NCBI RefSeq assembly: GCF_900182595.1
Contig: NZ_FXTN01000011.1
Span: 62,001 to 126,000, forward strand
DNA: 64,000 nt
Source: Pedobacter westerhofensis
GTDB taxonomy: Bacteria > Bacteroidota > Bacteroidia > Sphingobacteriales > Sphingobacteriaceae
Direction: 5' to 3'
Part shown: positions 61,855 through 64,000 of the stretch, in pieces
How the letters are laid out: the number at the start of each line of letters is the position of its first letter
How positions within the stretch are numbered: the stretch's first letter is position 1
Translations under genes and position numbers: made by a program
Notes under the pieces: generated by a model
Told to the model about the DNA's origin: nothing
The model's database searches: none
Seen by the model: only the letters and a program-made list of their open reading frames with translations

Positions 61855-62829
61855 CTAAATTGCTCCCAGCGTTTTGAGCAGGGTTCCGGCGCTCGAAATA
61901 ATAACCAGTATACCCACAGCGATCAGAATTGTTTTTGTATTGAGTTTGCCGGCAAGTTTCGCAGCGATGGGCGCGGCAAGCACTCCGCCAATGATCAGGC
62001 CTGCAATTGTTTGAATATGGCTGGTGCCTAAAATGATGAAAAATGTGACTGCGCTTCCCAATGTCACAAAAAATTCCGTGAGGCTTACTGTTCCGATAAT
62101 ATACCGCGGGGTTTTCCCTTTCGCAATGAGCGTACTGGTAACCAATGGGCCCCAGCCTCCGCCTCCAAAAGAATCAAGAAAACCGCCCGCTCCGGCAAGC
62201 CAGCCGGCATGTTTAACCTTTCGCGATTCATTCTTCTTTTTAAAAGCATTCAATAAGATCCTTGCCCCCAGCAATAAGGTGTATACCGATAAGACAGGCC
62301 TGAGCCAGCTTCCATATGCTTCGCCGAGATAACACAGCAATACTGCTCCTATGATTGCGCCAAGGACACCCGGTAAGAGCAGGGTTTTAAAAAGTTTCTT
62401 ATTGATATTGCCAAACCTGTAATGACTAAAACCGGAAGCTCCGCTTGAAAACATTTCGGCAGTATGAATGCTGCCGCTGATGGCGGCGGGATTTAATCCG
62501 GTGGACAGCAGGACAGTTGTTGAGATCACACCATATCCCATTCCCAGTGCCCCGTCTACCAGTTGTGCAATAAAGCCGGCAAGCAACATCCAGCCAAAAG
62601 CCTGCTCCAATCCTAAAGTTTTCCCAAACGCACTGAAAGCATTGATCAGGCTGGTCATCGGGTAAAATGAAGCAATCAGGTGCCCGATAATCATGAATGC
62701 GAGCGCAAATAAACATCTTCCGGCAACAATTCGCCAGTACTTTTCATCCTTGCGGACATCATTTCCTATTACAGGTCCCTGTTGTTCCTTTATAATTTTA
62801 TCCTGAGCCGCGCCTTTATGATCCTGCAT
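61855..62829 (-). CDS. TauE/SafE-family permease
   Basis: 324 residues. A charged N-terminal segment (1-30) precedes eight to nine membrane helices. Family motifs are LVDGALGMGYGVISTTVLLSTG and, in the second half, GAGGFLDSFGGGGWGPLVTSTLI, the paired glycine-rich repeats of TauE/SafE proteins. Members export sulfite, sulfoacetate or related organic anions, or import them, across the inner membrane. No sulfur-metabolism genes adjoin, so the substrate is open. It is transcribed on its own from a promoter with an exact -7 box. Confidence 0.92.
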   Translation of the reverse strand: MQDHKGAAQDKIIKEQQGPVIGNDVRKDEKYWRIVAGRCLFALAFMIIGHLIASFYPMTSLINAFSAFGKTLGLEQAFGWMLLAGFIAQLVDGALGMGYGVISTTVLLSTGLNPAAISGSIHTAEMFSSGASGFSHYRFGNINKKLFKTLLLPGVLGAIIGAVLLCYLGEAYGSWLRPVLSVYTLLLGARILLNAFKKKNESRKVKHAGWLAGAGGFLDSFGGGGWGPLVTSTLIAKGKTPRYIIGTVSLTEFFVTLGSAVTFFIILGTSHIQTIAGLIIGGVLAAPIAAKLAGKLNTKTILIAVGILVIISSAGTLLKTLGAI

Positions 62830-62852
62830 ATTTTACCGGTAAATCCTGGGAG

Positions 62853-62860
62853 CAAATATA
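62853..62860 (-). promoter_or_regulatory. Candidate -7 box (TATATTTG) for the TauE/SafE gene
   Basis: An exact TAnnTTTG match on the minus strand, 23 bp before the ATG at 62829. Confidence 0.5.
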
Positions 62861-62896
62861 AAAGAATTAATTAAAGACTACTGATTTAGTAGTGTA

Positions 62897-63625
62897 TTAA
62901 TGTGAATTGCCCGGTTGTTGCCTGAAGCGCACTGTGTATTGTATCCTCAGCACCCTTTCCAAAGATTTCCAGTAGAATGTAGACATGATCTCTTCCACCC
63001 TGTGTATCACTTCATTGAGATCATGGCCTTGCACGATATAGTTTTCTCTTCTGAAAAACCTGAAGAATAATCTTTGTTTGCGTTCATTCAATTTGCGTGT
63101 TCCCTGGTCACTGGTCAGCATATTGTGCATTGCATAATTCTCCACCAGATCAGCAGTGATCTTGCCGGAAACCGGATCTTTCAGCACCAGGATCTCCCTT
63201 GAATTCATCAGGGACGAAAAGCAGAAATAACTATACAGATTGGGCTGTAATCTTGCCTGATATTTAGACAGGAACGCGCTGAGATCGATAGACAGCTCAA
63301 AATCCCCCTCAGGGAAATACTTTACAAATTCCTCTTTAAAGCAGACAAATAAATTTTCGGCAAGCCTTTCTTCACGAAAGATAGATAAGCAAATCGTTAA
63401 TGCGGTGGTGAACAATCTGTTTCCCCCCTGCTCTCCCCAGCCAAATGCACATTCATAGAATGGCCGCAGCCCGAAGCCCATTTCAGGAAGGATTTCAATT
63501 CCATTTACCCAGAGCCTCCCGATGGTCTCAGTGCCTGAATGTGCAGGGCTGACTGTAAAGAGACGGCCTGTAATTAAATGTATATTGGTAAGGCAGGCTT
63601 TTTGCATAGCGCAACTACTTCGCAT
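62897..63625 (-). CDS. Hypothetical protein, 242 aa
   Basis: Not firmly recognised. Two possible starts, ATG 63625 and ATG 63607; the second omits MRSSCA. No signal peptide. Residues about 25-125 form an alpha/beta segment with ECAFGWGEQGGNRLFTTALTI followed by EERLAENLFVCFKEEFVKYFP, which recalls the DUF6166 pattern (aromatic, then GYGGSGPxQLAxA), but I cannot confirm this. The C-terminal part (190-242) is basic and helical. It is 67 bp downstream of the TauE/SafE start, in the same orientation, and has its own upstream region with complex inverted repeats. Confidence 0.65.
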   Translation of the reverse strand: MRSSCAMQKACLTNIHLITGRLFTVSPAHSGTETIGRLWVNGIEILPEMGFGLRPFYECAFGWGEQGGNRLFTTALTICLSIFREERLAENLFVCFKEEFVKYFPEGDFELSIDLSAFLSKYQARLQPNLYSYFCFSSLMNSREILVLKDPVSGKITADLVENYAMHNMLTSDQGTRKLNERKQRLFFRFFRRENYIVQGHDLNEVIHRVEEIMSTFYWKSLERVLRIQYTVRFRQQPGNSH

Positions 63626-63747
63626 TTAAGATTACTAAAAGGCTGGCAGCCGGCAAGAGATGATTAATCGCCAAGTTTCCGAGCCGACCGCTCAGCCAGT
63701 TTTTATTGGTGTGTGATACCTGTTTGCGAGCGGATGGCTGATAAGAA

Positions 63748-63920
63748 ATATAGGGCCGGCCACTTGCTTGTTTAATGTAACAGAGGTTCTGGTAAACCTA
63801 CATGCTTTTTTCAAAGCATGCCCCTACAATAAACATAAGCAAGCAACCGACCCTATATTTATAGGGTCCAGCTGCCTGACTTATCTCGCAGGGTATTGAA
63901 ATTTACCAGATTTCTGTTAC
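63748..63920. repeat. Interlocking inverted repeats in the right-end non-coding region
   Basis: No gene is seen from 63626 to 64000. Within it: arm A (63748-63777) pairs imperfectly with A' (63834-63858; 13 of 18 core positions). B (GTAACAGA...CTGGTAAA, 63777-63796) pairs with B' (TTTACCAG...TCTGTTAC, 63902-63920). C is a perfect CATGCTTT/AAAGCATG hairpin (63801-63820). D is a perfect GACCCTATA/TATAGGGTC hairpin (63849-63868) that reuses part of A'. The order A-B-A'-B' is crossed, and A:A' and D exclude each other. Confidence 0.7.
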
Positions 63921-64000
63921 GAGGTTCGTCAAGCTTAATCATTCAATCTGAAAAAGCTAAATTATAAATTTTGATTCAATCGTTAATTCATTACATATCT

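Noticed and set aside
63748..63858. Insertion sequence
   Set aside because: The terminal-repeat-like arms are only about 110 bp apart and contain no transposase; at most a non-autonomous element, so it is kept as a repeat.

Overview
The window looks like the chromosome of a Bacteroidota bacterium, most likely a Sphingobacteriaceae/Pedobacter relative. The evidence is two SusC/SusD pairs, each preceded by an ECF sigma factor and a FecR anti-sigma factor; many TonB-dependent receptors with carboxypeptidase-D-like N-termini; many secreted glycoside hydrolases; candidate TAnnTTTG -7 promoter boxes; and proteins typical of the phylum. I saw no rRNA, tRNA, CRISPR array or insertion-sequence transposase.

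Layout. 1-3 kb: the N-terminal part of a CzcA/CusA heavy-metal RND pump behind a small Cys-rich DUF6660-like protein. 3-9.7 kb: housekeeping-type genes (two EamA/DMT transporters, two sensor histidine kinases, a CPA1 Na+/H+ antiporter). 9.7-16.4 kb: carbohydrate genes (GH43, GH2, sulfatase), an alpha/beta hydrolase and an AraC-regulator remnant. 16.5-21.8 kb: a minus-strand operon for what looks like metal (probably zinc) acquisition: small His/Cys membrane protein, TonB receptor, two DUF4625-like lipoproteins and an AztD-like beta-propeller lipoprotein. 22-22.7 kb: a solitary ClpP. 23.3-33.8 kb: a minus-strand polysaccharide-utilisation locus: ECF sigma, FecR, SusC, SusD, GH89 alpha-N-acetylglucosaminidase and a DUF5009/HGSNAT-like membrane acetyltransferase. 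34-43.7 kb: an MFS exporter, a tandem-module GH43, a GH97 with a retaining-type catalytic Asp, an ABC-F ATPase and a GH39. 43.7-50 kb: a broken rhodanese gene, GNAT, two-domain FKBP lipoprotein, short AraC protein, 3-mercaptopyruvate-type sulfurtransferase and a siderophore-type TonB receptor. 50.3-54.8 kb: a Pif1/RecD-like helicase, then a TonB receptor behind a clear cobalamin riboswitch. 55-61.8 kb: a second ECF-FecR-SusC-SusD unit with no linked enzyme. 61.8-64 kb: a TauE/SafE permease, an unrecognised protein, and a terminal region of interlocking inverted repeats.

How the genes work together. The two ECF/FecR/SusCD units fit outer-membrane import of glycans controlled by trans-envelope signalling; the SusC proteins carry the N-terminal STN domain used to signal to FecR. 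In the first unit the downstream enzymes are the bacterial counterparts of two consecutive lysosomal heparan-sulfate enzymes (HGSNAT and NAGLU). The metal operon and the B12-riboswitch receptor are separate nutrient-import modules. The dispersed GH43, GH2, GH97, GH39 and sulfatase genes suggest growth on plant or algal side-chain sugars.

The non-coding DNA has several unexplained structures: a 66-bp unit repeated three times, each with a terminator-like hairpin; a 60-bp near-palindrome; two arrays with an 11-bp period; and an A-B-A'-B' set of inverted repeats at the right end. I found no convincing new defence or mobile system. The metal operon, the HGSNAT/NAGLU pairing and the structured intergenic elements are the best leads.
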